A stretch of 64,000 nucleotides of DNA from CAWDMN01 sp963803155 (GCA_963803155.1 CAWDMN010000036.1:186001-250000), one strand, 5' to 3'. Counted from the stretch's first letter, positions 17,264-26,412 are shown. Notes: generated from the letters alone by a model not told the origin. A program made the numbers and translations.

Positions 17264-18037
17264 ATGGTTAAAGCCGGCAAGTCCGCAATTTCGAAAAAAA
17301 AAGTTAGACCCGTTCCCCCCAGCAAGAGTACCAAATTGGTTTCGCGAGTGAAATCCACCAAAGCCACCATGAAAAAAGGTAAAAAGCCCTCCGCGGGGAA
17401 AAGAGCCAAGGTGACGACAACAATCCATCCCGCTGCCAAAACTGTGCCTCCCCACTCTAAAGCCGTTAGCCCCCCCCAAAAATTCATTCGTCATGAGGCA
17501 GAAAAAGGCCGCACTGCAGAGGAGATTTCTGTCGTTGCGCCTAAAAGTGCCGGGATTTTCCCTCAAAAGAGCTCCTTGGTCAAACAATATGAATCAGCTG
17601 TAAAAATGGTTTATAAGCAAGAGTTTGAGAAGGCACGCGAAGCCCTGGAAAAAATTATCAATTCTCTCGCTCATGATAAGGATGTTTTAGAGCGTGCGCG
17701 AAGCCTGCTAAAAGTTTGCCTACAGAAAATATCTGTCAATAATACATCACCTCGTTCAATGGAGGAACTTTACAATTATGGTGTAACGTTGATGAATCAA
17801 GGCCAGTATGAAGCAGCGCAAGAGAATCTTCAAAAAGCTTTGCGTGCAGACCCAAAAAGTGATTTTGTTCTCTATGCAATGGCCGCCAACCAATGCCGTG
17901 CCGGCAATTCTTCAGAGGCGTTGAACTTTCTAAAACTGGCAATTCAAGCAAAACCTTCGAATCGCTTCATTGCGCGCAATGATTCGGACTTCGAATCCAT
18001 TGCCGAAGATCCTCGATTCATTGCCTTGATTCATTGA
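17264..18037 (+). CDS. TPR protein with long basic, proline-rich N-terminal region
   Basis: About 257 residues. The first 80 are unusually rich in lysine, serine and proline (ISKKKVRPVPPSKSTK, MKKGKKPSAGKRAK) and predicted disordered; they could bind nucleic acid or acidic surfaces. The C-terminal half is helical with TPR units, the clearest being SMEELYNYGVTLMNQGQYEA followed by NLQKALRADPKSDFVLYAMA. The final segment (NDSDFESIAEDPRFIALI) resembles the end of TPR proteins with a FDSIRDDPRF motif. ATG at 17264 is preferred because AGGAGG lies at 17254-17259. A TTG at 17132 in frame would add 44 residues and lacks a ribosome-binding site. Function is unknown. Confidence 0.75.
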   Translation: MVKAGKSAISKKKVRPVPPSKSTKLVSRVKSTKATMKKGKKPSAGKRAKVTTTIHPAAKTVPPHSKAVSPPQKFIRHEAEKGRTAEEISVVAPKSAGIFPQKSSLVKQYESAVKMVYKQEFEKAREALEKIINSLAHDKDVLERARSLLKVCLQKISVNNTSPRSMEELYNYGVTLMNQGQYEAAQENLQKALRADPKSDFVLYAMAANQCRAGNSSEALNFLKLAIQAKPSNRFIARNDSDFESIAEDPRFIALIH

Positions 18038-18275
18038 TGAATAACGATCCTCATTTGTGGAGAGTGCAGCTGTATCTCTTCACACTGGCTAGATCAAGTA
18101 TGACTCGCCTGCGGTACAACATCGCTGCGGTGCAGAGCAAAGCCACCATTCAATTTTCAATGTATTGGCAAAATCAATTGAACAGGGGAGCTGTATTGGG
18201 CGGTCCCAATGGTGAAATACCTCTTCAGATTTCATTAGCCAATCCGCTCCCCTATCTCTTCCCGGGAGTTTTCTA

Positions 18276-19328
18276 TTGTTATCCCCACTCAGAATAGTGT
18301 CTATTGGAGGCGGAACGGGCCTTTCCCGCCTCCTGCAAGGCCTGAAAAAATTTGTATATAAAGCTGACTCCCCTATTTCGTCAACTCCTGCCCCCATAGC
18401 GAAGTCTCCCACAATTCAAGACCTGACCGCTATTGTCACCGTAACGGATGATGGCGGGAGTTCAGGCCGGTTGCGCGAAGATTTTCAGATCCTTCCCCCA
18501 GGGGATATTCGGAAGTGTCTCGTAGCTCTCTCGGAAGATGAATTGCTAATGTCACGGCTATTCCAATACCGTTTTGAAGGAGAAGGCTCGCTCCAAGGCC
18601 ACAATTTTGGAAATTTGATTTTGACCGCCATGACCCATGTCACGGGTGATTTCCTTGAAGCCATTAGACTCTCCAGCGAAGTGTTGGCGATCAAGGGGAG
18701 AATTCTCCCTTCAACCATGGCTGACGTCCGGCTGGTCGCCCAACTGGAAAATGGCGCCGTCCTTTTTGGGGAATCGCTGATTGGGAGGACTCCCATACGA
18801 ATTCAAAAAATCTCTCTCCAGCCCGAAGATTGCCTTCCACTGCAGGAGAGTCTGGAAGCGATTCGGCTTGCCGACATTATTACGCTGGGGCCGGGTTCCC
18901 TTTTTACGAGCCTTGTGCCCAACCTCCTGGTTCAGGATATTTGTGAGGCAATAGAGAGTTCCACCGCCACGAAAATTTACATCATGAACATCATGACCCA
19001 AATCGGCGAGACACTTGGCTACACAGCGTCTGATCACCTGAAAGCCCTTCACAATCATTGCGATCATGATCTGTTTGACTTTGTCTTATGCAATCGGACG
19101 CCAATCCGCGAACTCCAACAACAAAAATATTCGACCGAAGGCGCTACCCAAATCAAGATGGATTTGGATGCCATGGGCCAGCACCATGTTAAAATTATCC
19201 TTAAAGATTTGCTTTCCGAAGATGAAAAAGTGCGTCATGACCCACTCAAGCTTTCCCGAACCATATTTGAGATTTGGCTTTCGCAAAAATCTTCCATTTC
19301 CAATCCAACTTTGTTGAAAAGTTTATGA
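18276..19328 (+). CDS. yvcK: YvcK/CofD-like gluconeogenesis factor
   Basis: A 350-residue protein of the YvcK (YbhK/CofD-like) family, which binds UDP-sugars such as UDP-GlcNAc and is needed for growth on gluconeogenic carbon and for cell-wall homeostasis. Signatures are IVSIGGGTGLSRLLQGLK at the N-terminus, VTVTDDGGSSGRLRED, PPGDIRKCLVAL, GHNFGNLIL and LGPGSLFTSLVPNLL. The start is probably TTG at 18276, preceded by GGGAG seven bases upstream, since the frame closes before it and GGGTG is needed close to the N-terminus. Its stop overlaps the glmU start (ATGA), so the UDP-GlcNAc-binding factor and the UDP-GlcNAc-making enzyme are translationally coupled, a functionally sensible pairing. Confidence 0.93.
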   Translation: MLSPLRIVSIGGGTGLSRLLQGLKKFVYKADSPISSTPAPIAKSPTIQDLTAIVTVTDDGGSSGRLREDFQILPPGDIRKCLVALSEDELLMSRLFQYRFEGEGSLQGHNFGNLILTAMTHVTGDFLEAIRLSSEVLAIKGRILPSTMADVRLVAQLENGAVLFGESLIGRTPIRIQKISLQPEDCLPLQESLEAIRLADIITLGPGSLFTSLVPNLLVQDICEAIESSTATKIYIMNIMTQIGETLGYTASDHLKALHNHCDHDLFDFVLCNRTPIRELQQQKYSTEGATQIKMDLDAMGQHHVKIILKDLLSEDEKVRHDPLKLSRTIFEIWLSQKSSISNPTLLKSL

Positions 19329-20710
19329 ATGCCATTAATGTTTTAGTTCTCGCTGCTAACAAGGGGACTCTTCTACAATCAGCAATCCAAAAAACGGTGC
19401 ATCTCTTGGCAGGTAAAGCCATCATTCATCATGTTCTGGATGCCATAGCAGCCCTTCATCCCTCGCGCGTTTTCGTGGCGATCGGTCAAGAGAACCAGCA
19501 AGTCAAATGCGTCTTAGAAGAACGTTCCGGCCAACTCAACTTGCTGGAATCACCTTTTGCCACAGGCCAGGATATCGAGGTTCTCCTGCCTTGTTGGGAA
19601 AAGCTCACGGGTACATTGCTAGTTCTTCATGGAGATGTTCCCCTGATCCGCCCGGAAACCCTTCGTCAAATGGTTGCGGCACATCGGGGGAAACAGGCGG
19701 CGGCGACCCTTCTCATCACTCGGGCAATGGATTCAACACCACATAATTTTGTGCTTCGCGATGAAGGTGGCCGAGTATCGGGAATCCTCGCGAGCGAAGG
19801 CCATCCATTGGAATCCGCCGGGACAGAGGAAATTGATGCGGGCATTTATCTATTCGAGATAGCCGTGCTCAGAAAAGTTCTTGGTGAGGTTTCCGCCGCT
19901 TCCCGCCAAGAAAAATTTTTCCCTGCTGACTGTCTCCTCCACTTGATAAGCCGAGGAAGACAGGTCGAGGCAATGATTTGCGCCGATCCGCTGGAAGTAT
20001 CCGTCGTTAATGACCGAATAAACCTTGCCCATATTGAAGCAGTCATGCGCAAACGGATTTTGGAAGCCTTAGCACTTTCGGGAGTGACGATTTTGGACCC
20101 GCTTTCGACATATATTGACTCTCAGGTGCAGATTGGACCCGACACTACAATATACCCGAATGTTTTTATCGAAGGCGAAACCTGTATCGGTTCCCAATGC
20201 CGGATTTATCCCCATTCGCGGATCAGCAATTCCACGGTGGGCCATCAAGTCACGATCCTCGACTGTTGTGTAATTGAGAAAGCCATCCTTAGGGATGGCG
20301 CCCAGGTAGGTCCCTTCGCGCGGCTTCGACCTTTTGCCGACATCGGGGAGCACTCACAGCTTGGCAATTTTGTGGAGGTAAAAAATTCCAAAATTGGCCC
20401 GGGTACCAAGGCCATGCATCATAGTTATCTCGGAGACGCTATCGTCGGCGAGAAGGTCAATATAGGCGCCGGCACCATTACCTGTAATTATGACGGAATC
20501 AAGAAAAGTCAAACAATTATTGGCGATGGCGCTTTCATTGGCAGCGACAGTCAGTTGATCGCTCCAGTCACGGTCGGCCCGGGAGCATACGTGGCCGCGG
20601 GTTCCTCCATTAGTGAAAATGTGCCGGCTGGCTCCCTGGCTATTGCCCGCTCGCGCCAAACGATCAAGGAAGGTTGGGTTCAGAAACGCTTGGAGAAAAA
20701 GAAGCCGTGA
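19325..20710 (+). CDS. glmU: GlmU-like protein with divergent uridylyltransferase motif
   Basis: A 461-residue two-domain protein like bifunctional GlmU, which makes UDP-GlcNAc. The left-handed beta-helix acetyltransferase domain (about 235-461) is well conserved: PFARLRPFADIGE, KAMHHSYLGDA with the catalytic histidine, and NIGAGTITCNYDG. The nucleotidyltransferase domain keeps HGDVPLI and the late asparagine (VVNDRINL) but its signature loop is altered. LAANKGTLLQSAIQK replaces the family LAAGxGTRMxSxxPK, so N12 replaces glycine and L16 the key arginine, while K23 is kept. QLGTGHA is replaced by PFATGQD. Acetyltransferase activity is likely; uridylyl transfer is doubtful. The ATG at 19325 overlaps the yvcK stop; an earlier in-frame start at 19274 lies inside yvcK. 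Confidence 0.9.
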   Translation: MNAINVLVLAANKGTLLQSAIQKTVHLLAGKAIIHHVLDAIAALHPSRVFVAIGQENQQVKCVLEERSGQLNLLESPFATGQDIEVLLPCWEKLTGTLLVLHGDVPLIRPETLRQMVAAHRGKQAAATLLITRAMDSTPHNFVLRDEGGRVSGILASEGHPLESAGTEEIDAGIYLFEIAVLRKVLGEVSAASRQEKFFPADCLLHLISRGRQVEAMICADPLEVSVVNDRINLAHIEAVMRKRILEALALSGVTILDPLSTYIDSQVQIGPDTTIYPNVFIEGETCIGSQCRIYPHSRISNSTVGHQVTILDCCVIEKAILRDGAQVGPFARLRPFADIGEHSQLGNFVEVKNSKIGPGTKAMHHSYLGDAIVGEKVNIGAGTITCNYDGIKKSQTIIGDGAFIGSDSQLIAPVTVGPGAYVAAGSSISENVPAGSLAIARSRQTIKEGWVQKRLEKKKP

Positions 20711-20977
20711 TTTGCGCTGGGGGTCAGATTGTCGAGCCGGATTATTGATGGGATGGAAATGAGATCCACCCTGAGTGTGGGGGGTTGTGATCGCGCTCTT
20801 GCGCTCTGAATTGTAAATACCCTCCTCCAAACGCAGGTTTCGGCATCCCTCTTCTCCTTGCCGCAACTTGAATCCAAAGCAAACTCCGCGATTTTGTTTT
20901 AGGGAGGAGGACGGACCTTTGCCGAAGTTTTGCAAAACGTGTCACAGTACGTCATTGAAGAAGGAGAGTCTATCGTC

Positions 20978-22132
20978 ATGATGTTCGATCGAGGAAGAAT
21001 TCATTGGTGGAAAATGGCGTTGATTATTGGCTGGGCAATGACTGGTGTGCATCCCATCAGCGGCATAGAGAGGGAGAAAACGCAGGCTGAGCGAGCCTAC
21101 CATCCGGCCCCCCCGCTCCGTCTGGCCATCGCCGGTTTAGTGCATGGACACGTACAAGGCTTTATTGAGAGTCTGCCGACCCGGCAAGACGTAGTCTTGG
21201 TGGGGATTTCCGAAGCGGATCCCATCTTGGGGGGGCAATTTGCCGCTGCCCACACGATCAATCCCTCCTTGGTTTATACGGATTTGGGGAAGATGTTGGA
21301 TACAGTCCGACCCCAGGCGGTGGCCGCATTTACTTCCACCTTTAACCATCTGGAAGTAGTGAAAGCCTGCGCGAAGCGCGGCATTCCGGTGATGATGGAA
21401 AAACCTCTAGCCGTTAGCAATGCTCATGCCAAAGCGATGGCATCGGTAGCGCAGGCTGGCGGAATCCCCTTGCTGGTCAATTATGAGACCACTTGGTATC
21501 CCAGTAACCAAATGGCTTTTGAGGTTGTCCATCAAAAAAAATCAATTGGAGAAATTCGGAAGATCGTTGTCCACGATGGGCATTCCGGCCCAAGGGAAAT
21601 TGGTTGTCCTCCAGAATTCCTGCAATGGCTGACGGATCCGGTCCTGAATGGGGCTGGTGCTCTCTTTGATTTTGGATGCTACGGAGCCAACCTGGCAACC
21701 TGGCTGATGGGGAACCAGCGGCCTTTGTCGGTAACGGCGATCACTCAGCAAATCAAGCCTGACGTCTATCCCCGCGTGGATGACGAGGCCACCATTGTGT
21801 TGTCTTATCCCCGAGCGCAGGTGATCATTCAGGCCTCTTGGAACTGGCCCTATGGACGAAAGGATTTGGAAATTTATGGCACGTCCGGGTATTTCTTTTC
21901 GCTGGATCGGGAGTCGGTTCGGATGCGTCAGGGCAATAGCCAAGAGCAGTCTCGCACCGCCTCAAGTTTATTGAACCCCAACACTGACTCTATCTCATAT
22001 CTTGTCGCCGTGGTTCAGGGCAAAATTCAACCAGGAGGTTTGTCGGCACTTGAGAATAATCTGGTTGTCGTCGAGATTTTGGAAGCTGCCCGCCTTTCTG
22101 CCCAATCGGGAAAAACAGTTCAATTGAAATAG
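20978..22132 (+). CDS. Gfo/Idh/MocA family oxidoreductase, membrane-anchored or exported
   Basis: About 384 residues. The N-terminus (HWWKMALIIGWAMTGVHPISG) is a hydrophobic signal or anchor without twin arginines. A Rossmann domain starts at LRLAIAGLVHGHVQGF, in which the usual GxGxxG reads AGLVHGH, with VVLVGISEADP and the catalytic-lysine motif MMEKPLAVS. The second domain carries GAGALFDFGCYGANLATWLM. Proteins of this set oxidise sugars or related cyclic polyols with NAD(P); the substrate cannot be told. Start: ATG at 20978, with AAGGAGAG upstream, is preferred over a TTG at 20930. It follows glmU with a 267-bp gap and is probably its own unit. Confidence 0.85.
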   Translation: MMFDRGRIHWWKMALIIGWAMTGVHPISGIEREKTQAERAYHPAPPLRLAIAGLVHGHVQGFIESLPTRQDVVLVGISEADPILGGQFAAAHTINPSLVYTDLGKMLDTVRPQAVAAFTSTFNHLEVVKACAKRGIPVMMEKPLAVSNAHAKAMASVAQAGGIPLLVNYETTWYPSNQMAFEVVHQKKSIGEIRKIVVHDGHSGPREIGCPPEFLQWLTDPVLNGAGALFDFGCYGANLATWLMGNQRPLSVTAITQQIKPDVYPRVDDEATIVLSYPRAQVIIQASWNWPYGRKDLEIYGTSGYFFSLDRESVRMRQGNSQEQSRTASSLLNPNTDSISYLVAVVQGKIQPGGLSALENNLVVVEILEAARLSAQSGKTVQLK

Positions 22133-22389
22133 CCTTTCCCCTTCCATGACTCAAAACGATTGCCTGCTGAAAGAATTTGGCTCTGGATCTCATACGCCGC
22201 GAGCCCCCCTCAAGGAATAAATAAATCTGAAACTTCCTCTTCCATCCTGCTCTTATCCTATACAGTATTCGGGCCTGCCCCTTTTTCGTGAATTGAATTT
22301 TGAATGGGATCCCTTCCATTTTCTCAGGATATTTCCAAGGTATTTCCAAGGTATTGGAGAAAAGCCAGCTATTCTGCTAACATAAAGCT

Positions 22390-23091
22390 ATGAGAAGTCG
22401 AGGGGTGGACAAAATAATCTGCCTGCTATTCCTTGTGCTCTTCGCCGGCACCTTGAAAGTGGAGGGCACTTTTCAGAAAATCCCCTCCACAGGAGCGGTC
22501 GCAGACCTCATTCCGGGGAGCCGGGTCCCATTTAGGGATAGCTTTTCCGAATTGAACCCACCCGTCTACTTGAGTTCCCCTCTCTTGGCAATTTCCGATG
22601 ATTTCGATGGGGACCATGTACCTGACCTTGTTTACACTTCTGGAAATGGCGGCCAATCGGATTTATATATCAAGCTTAGTTCCCGCTCGCGCATTGAACG
22701 GCTGGCATATGGCGGCGGCAAGTTGTGGTTGAAGTTGGAAGGTTTCGATATCAACAATGATCATTTTCTTGACTTGGTCTTGACCGGGATCTCGCCTGCA
22801 ATTCCCGCCGCAATTTTCCTGGGGGACGGCAAGGGAAACTTCAAGCGAGCCGATTCTTGGAATTTTGTTGGAGCTCGTCACCGCCCAAGGCACAATCTTT
22901 CTCTACCGGCCAGCTCAAGGATTGAAGTAGCTGCCATCCTTTCCAATTGTCAGGAGCAGTTCGCCCATTTATGGATGAAGTATCAGCCACCCATTCGTAG
23001 GGCGAATCTATTGGCGACTGGTAATGGATGGGTTCATTTCTCATGTTGTCCTTCTTCTCAGTCTTCTCCTCGCAGTCCACCCGTGTCTTGA
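22390..23091 (+). CDS. Exported FG-GAP/VCBS-like repeat protein, probably truncated
   Basis: A 233-residue protein with signal peptide (about 1-26, core IICLLFLVLFAGTL). It has two calcium-binding FG-GAP/VCBS type repeats: DDFDGDHVPDLVY and FDINNDHFLDLVL, each followed by a strand, the second then by FLGDGKGNFKRAD. Such proteins normally have six or seven repeats forming a beta-propeller. Here only two are seen and the last 50 residues become low-complexity and cysteine/serine-rich (PSSQSSPRSPPVS). A plus-strand frame from 23024 to 23233 continues open beyond. This looks like a truncated or frameshifted remnant. No catalytic motif is visible. Confidence 0.6.
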   Translation: MRSRGVDKIICLLFLVLFAGTLKVEGTFQKIPSTGAVADLIPGSRVPFRDSFSELNPPVYLSSPLLAISDDFDGDHVPDLVYTSGNGGQSDLYIKLSSRSRIERLAYGGGKLWLKLEGFDINNDHFLDLVLTGISPAIPAAIFLGDGKGNFKRADSWNFVGARHRPRHNLSLPASSRIEVAAILSNCQEQFAHLWMKYQPPIRRANLLATGNGWVHFSCCPSSQSSPRSPPVS

Positions 23092-23413
23092 TTTTCAAAT
23101 GAAGAGCTTGAAGTGGAAGGTGCGCTTGCGGCCAGCTAAGTTGGCCAGAGAAAAGGCGCATCATGCCGCTGCTATTCCCCCCAGTAGAGCGCAAGAGTTG
23201 GTGTTTTCGAGTCCGGCACGAAAATTCCACTAAAAATCGGGCTTCGTTTAAAGCCGCCGATTCTCAACTTCAAATGCTGATGCGTCTGGACGCTTTATAT
23301 TGATTCTCCCCTCAGGATTTTTCTAGCCGGCCTTGAGGATTCCCTTCGCTGGGTATGCTCCAGGGGAAAAAATTGAACCAAAACGTTTATTTATTTTTCA
23401 AGGAGGTATCGTT
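23092..23413. other. Intergenic region upstream of the tatA pair
   Basis: It holds the possible out-of-frame tail of the FG-GAP gene up to 23233, then about 180 bases before tatA. The ribosome-binding site AAGGAGGT is at its right end (about 23400-23407). No clear promoter was found. Confidence 0.35.
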
Positions 23414-23587
23414 ATGCCAGGAAGATTAGGGCTTCCAGAGCTTTTTGTCATTTTGGCAATCGTCTTTTTTTTGTTTGGGGCTAAGCGGCTCCCGGAAATT
23501 GGCAAGGGAATTGGCGAAGGGATCCGCCATTTCAAGGATGCCATGAATCACGACAAGAGTGACCAAGAAGAAAAGGAAAAGGGGTGA
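23414..23587 (+). CDS. tatA: TatA-family protein, near-copy of the 1347 gene
   Basis: A 57-residue TatA. One transmembrane helix (about 9-22, PELFVILAIVFFLFG) is followed by AKRLPEIGKGIGEGIRHF and a charged tail. About three quarters of its residues equal those of the TatA at 1347, with an identical FGAKRLPEIGKGIGEGI core. ATG 23414 is fixed by AAGGAGGT six to seven bases upstream. A second TatA-like gene begins four bases after its stop, so the two are co-transcribed. It supplies pore subunits for Tat export of the many twin-arginine proteins in this window. The start at 23333 in the same frame has no ribosome-binding site. Confidence 0.93.
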   Translation: MPGRLGLPELFVILAIVFFLFGAKRLPEIGKGIGEGIRHFKDAMNHDKSDQEEKEKG

Positions 23588-23591
23588 AGAA

Positions 23592-23849
23592 ATGGGAAAC
23601 ATCGGTGTACCTGAATTAATCGTTATTTTCGTTGTGGCGCTATTGGTTTTTGGCCCCAAGAAACTCCCGGAAATAGGAAAGTCGCTAGGAAAAGGGCTTC
23701 GGGAATTTCAACGGGCACGGAATGAGTTGGTTTCGACCATTGAGGACGAGGTTCGTAACGTCCAACAGGATACGCCTCAAATCGCGGGAACCGACCATAA
23801 TCCCCCGGCCGGAGGACAATCGTCGAGCAACACCAATCCGGCAAGCTAA
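23592..23849 (+). CDS. tatA: Second TatA/TatB-like translocase subunit
   Basis: An 85-residue Sec-independent translocase subunit. It begins MGNIGVPELIVIFVVALLVF, a typical Tat membrane helix, followed by the GPKKLPEIGKSLGKGLREFQ hinge and amphipathic helix with the FGP motif of TatA. The longer polar tail (to residue 85, with PPAGGQSSSNTNPAS) is more TatB-like, so it may act as either subunit. The pair of different TatA forms in one operon suggests mixed complexes or a TatA plus TatB division of labour. ATG 23592 is chosen because it starts the conserved motif and follows GGGGTGA. Confidence 0.9.
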   Translation: MGNIGVPELIVIFVVALLVFGPKKLPEIGKSLGKGLREFQRARNELVSTIEDEVRNVQQDTPQIAGTDHNPPAGGQSSSNTNPAS

Positions 23850-23968
23850 AGCGCTTTCCTTTTATATCGTGGCGCGGCAGACGGGCCTTCGTGTTTAGGA
23901 TGGAATCGCGGCTGCCACGAGGGTGGCCGCGCCCTCAAACCCGCGGCTTTTCATCTGGAGGATACAAA

Positions 23969-24820
23969 ATGACGCCGGTTCTTCATTTCATCAACTGCAT
24001 GGTCATCTTGACACCCGTGCTGGTCATATCAAGTTTTGCCCAGGATCTCCAATATCCATCAGGAGTGGCAGTGGATGGGCGCGGCAATATTCTTGTCCTC
24101 GACAAGGAAGCCCATGCCGTAATGCAACTCGACAATAAGGGGGGGGGGCGGCCGACAATTTTTTTTCGGGGGGAGGCGTTGCCCCGAAAGCCGCTCTACA
24201 GCCCTTCGGGAATCGCAGTCTCCTCGAAGGGGGAGATTGCCATCGCAGACTCCGGCACCTCGTCTGTATTTCGGATTGTAGAGGGTAAACTTGTGGCGGT
24301 GGGAGACCCTGACCCAACCAAGAGCCCCTTTGGGCAGCCACAAGCCCTGGCCTTCGATGCCGCTGGCGATCTCATCATTCCCGATCTTGGCTACGAGGCA
24401 GTATTTCGCGCCAGGGGAAACAGCGTTTCCAAAGTGGCAACAGTTCTTGCCCCCAGCGGCGTTTGCATGGATAAAAACGGCAACATTATCGTAATCTCCG
24501 CCAGCCGTCGGATCCTGACAAGGATCGATCCTTCAGGAAAATCGACCATGCTTTTTCAGGGGCCCCCTTTTGAATTTCCTCTCGCCGTGGCTGCTCATCC
24601 GGACGGGAGTTTTGTGATCGTTGATGGATATGCCCGTTCAGTTTTTCGAGTGTTGTCCGATGGCAAGATTAACACTATTGCCAAAGGGGAACCGCTCCGC
24701 TATCCATCCGCCGTGGTCATAGAATCCGGCGGCGATATTTTGGTTGCCGATCCTCAAGTTCGAGCAATTTTCCGCATCGACGCGGCTGGGAAAATCAGCG
24801 TTGTGTATGGAGCGAAGTAA
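23969..24820 (+). CDS. Exported NHL-repeat beta-propeller protein
   Basis: A 283-residue secreted protein. Signal peptide about 1-26 (CMVILTPVLVISSFAQD). The rest is made of NHL-type blades with repeating YPSGVAVDGRGNILVLD, SPSGIAVSSKGEIAIAD, QPQALAFDAAGDLIIPD, APSGVCMDKNGNIIVI, FPLAVAAHPDGSFVIVD and YPSAVVIESGGDILVAD units, six in all, enough for one propeller. NHL propellers usually mediate binding, though some are lyases; no catalytic residues can be assigned. GGAGG at 23957-23961 with seven-base spacing supports ATG 23969 over an earlier ATG at 23891. It converges with the alpha-L-fucosidase gene. Confidence 0.9.
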   Translation: MTPVLHFINCMVILTPVLVISSFAQDLQYPSGVAVDGRGNILVLDKEAHAVMQLDNKGGGRPTIFFRGEALPRKPLYSPSGIAVSSKGEIAIADSGTSSVFRIVEGKLVAVGDPDPTKSPFGQPQALAFDAAGDLIIPDLGYEAVFRARGNSVSKVATVLAPSGVCMDKNGNIIVISASRRILTRIDPSGKSTMLFQGPPFEFPLAVAAHPDGSFVIVDGYARSVFRVLSDGKINTIAKGEPLRYPSAVVIESGGDILVADPQVRAIFRIDAAGKISVVYGAK

Positions 24821-25053
24821 GTTGGCAGGTCTCCGATTAGCTGAGAGACTTTGCGGGGAATTTCTCGATGAAAGTTAATGCGAATGCGATCCCACGCATC
24901 AAGTCTGAAGAGGATCTTAAGGGTCACAGTCTGCTTGATTTTTGCCATGCAAAAAACCCCCAAATTGGATAGTATCGGGGATGTGCGGTTCAGCGCCATG
25001 TTTTTGGGTGCAGTGCGGCACGGATGGAATCCGCGCCTGGCCTTTCTTTCGTG

Positions 25054-26412
25054 TCACCTCCCTTTTTCGAGGACAACCACAGTGGCCAGGGGATCCGGCA
25101 TTTGGACTGGAGCCTGAATCTGCAGGATCTTTTTGGATTGATTTAGTTTCAATTGATTGCTCGGAGATGCCAACAGCCACCCCCGCTGAATTTTTTGATT
25201 CATCGGCATCCGTAGAATCCCGTCTTGGGGCCAATCGAAAACATGAAGATATATATAACGGTCTATTTGAGTCGTCCGCGCCCAGGAGAGTTTTTGAATT
25301 GGCCCCGCCTGGGTTCCATAAATTGACTCGCCATTGCGTCGGAACCATTCCCCCATGGCATGGAGCCGTTCGACACTTGGAGGGGGAACCTCGCCTTGGG
25401 ACGTCGGGCCAATGTTCAGCAGATAATTACCTCCTTTGCTGGCAATGTCGATCAGATTTCGAATCAGGGTTTGGGCCGATTTCCAGTTGGCGTCAAAACT
25501 CTTGAATCCCCATGTATCATTGATGGTGGCGGGTGTTTCCCAATCGCGGATCTTCCCATGGGCGGGGATCTCATTGTCGCCGGAACTCTCATAGTCGCCA
25601 AGGCCATTGCCCAGGCGGCTGTTCATGATGGCGCCCGGTTGATGATGCCGCACCAGATTATAGAGAATCTCGCATTGTGCCCGATTGATGGTGAATGGGG
25701 TATCGAACCAGACCACTCCAAATGGGCCATAGCGTGTCACCAGCTCTGTTAACTGAGGTATCACCTTGCGATCAAAGTAGTGCTGGTAATTTTTCGCGGT
25801 TTGTTGAGGAAAATCCCAGTCATTCCCCCAGTGCATACCGCCATCATTCAAACTCGTGCCAGGATCGGTGCCGCCGGCATCCTTGTCATGCCAATCAAGC
25901 GCCTGGGAGTAATAAATTCCCATTCTCAGTCCATACTTTTTACAGGCCGCCGCCAATTCGGCTACCGGATCTCTTTTAAAGGGGGTGGCATCATAAATGT
26001 TATAGGGGTCCGTTGTAGAGTGAAACATGGCAAAACCATCGTGGTGTTTGGAAGTGATGACCAGGTAGCGCATGCCGGCATCCTTGGCAAGTGATACCAA
26101 GGCGTCGGCGTCAAATTTTACCGGATTGAACTGCGGCGCAAGCTGGGAGTACTCTGCGATGGGTATGCGATATTTGCTCATGAGCCACTCTCCGATCTCC
26201 CTCATCCGCTGGCCTTTCCACTCGCCAGCGGGGATGCAGTAAAGCCCCCAGTGGATGAACATGCCAAAACGCGCTTCGCGCCACCACTGCATGCGGGCTT
26301 TCTTTTGCGCGAGTGATTCGGGGGGAGAGGTTTCCACTGCCCAGCCGCCATTTGCAGCCATCAGGCAGATACACCATGCCGCCATCAATCGCAATCCTCT
26401 TTTACATTTCAT
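25054..26412 (-). CDS. Alpha-L-fucosidase (GH29)
   Basis: A 452-residue exported glycoside hydrolase of family 29, releasing alpha-L-fucose from glycans with retention. Signal peptide about 1-26 (MKCKRGLRLMAAWCICLMAA). GH29 hallmarks are RFGMFIHWGLY, YLVITSKHHDGFAMF (H123-H124), LRMGIYYS, and the nucleophile D237 in GPFGVVWFDTPF. KGGNYLLNIGPTSQGEV closes the barrel, and a C-terminal beta-sandwich follows. ATG 26412 has GGAG nine bases upstream; the earlier in-frame ATG at 26520 would bury the signal peptide. It lies beside a GntR/UTRA regulator and the sugar-catabolic island, so fucose or a related sugar is a candidate substrate of that island. Confidence 0.95.
   Translation of the reverse strand: MKCKRGLRLMAAWCICLMAANGGWAVETSPPESLAQKKARMQWWREARFGMFIHWGLYCIPAGEWKGQRMREIGEWLMSKYRIPIAEYSQLAPQFNPVKFDADALVSLAKDAGMRYLVITSKHHDGFAMFHSTTDPYNIYDATPFKRDPVAELAAACKKYGLRMGIYYSQALDWHDKDAGGTDPGTSLNDGGMHWGNDWDFPQQTAKNYQHYFDRKVIPQLTELVTRYGPFGVVWFDTPFTINRAQCEILYNLVRHHQPGAIMNSRLGNGLGDYESSGDNEIPAHGKIRDWETPATINDTWGFKSFDANWKSAQTLIRNLIDIASKGGNYLLNIGPTSQGEVPPPSVERLHAMGEWFRRNGESIYGTQAGPIQKLSWARTTQIDRYIYLHVFDWPQDGILRMPMNQKIQRGWLLASPSNQLKLNQSKKILQIQAPVQMPDPLATVVVLEKGR

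Noticed and set aside
22328..22353. Direct repeat ATTTCCAAGGT twice
   Set aside because: Only two 11-base units; likely slippage with no evident function.
24829..24855. Possible terminator between the NHL and fucosidase genes (GTCTC and GAGAC)
   Set aside because: The stem is only five pairs with a long loop and no T-tract.
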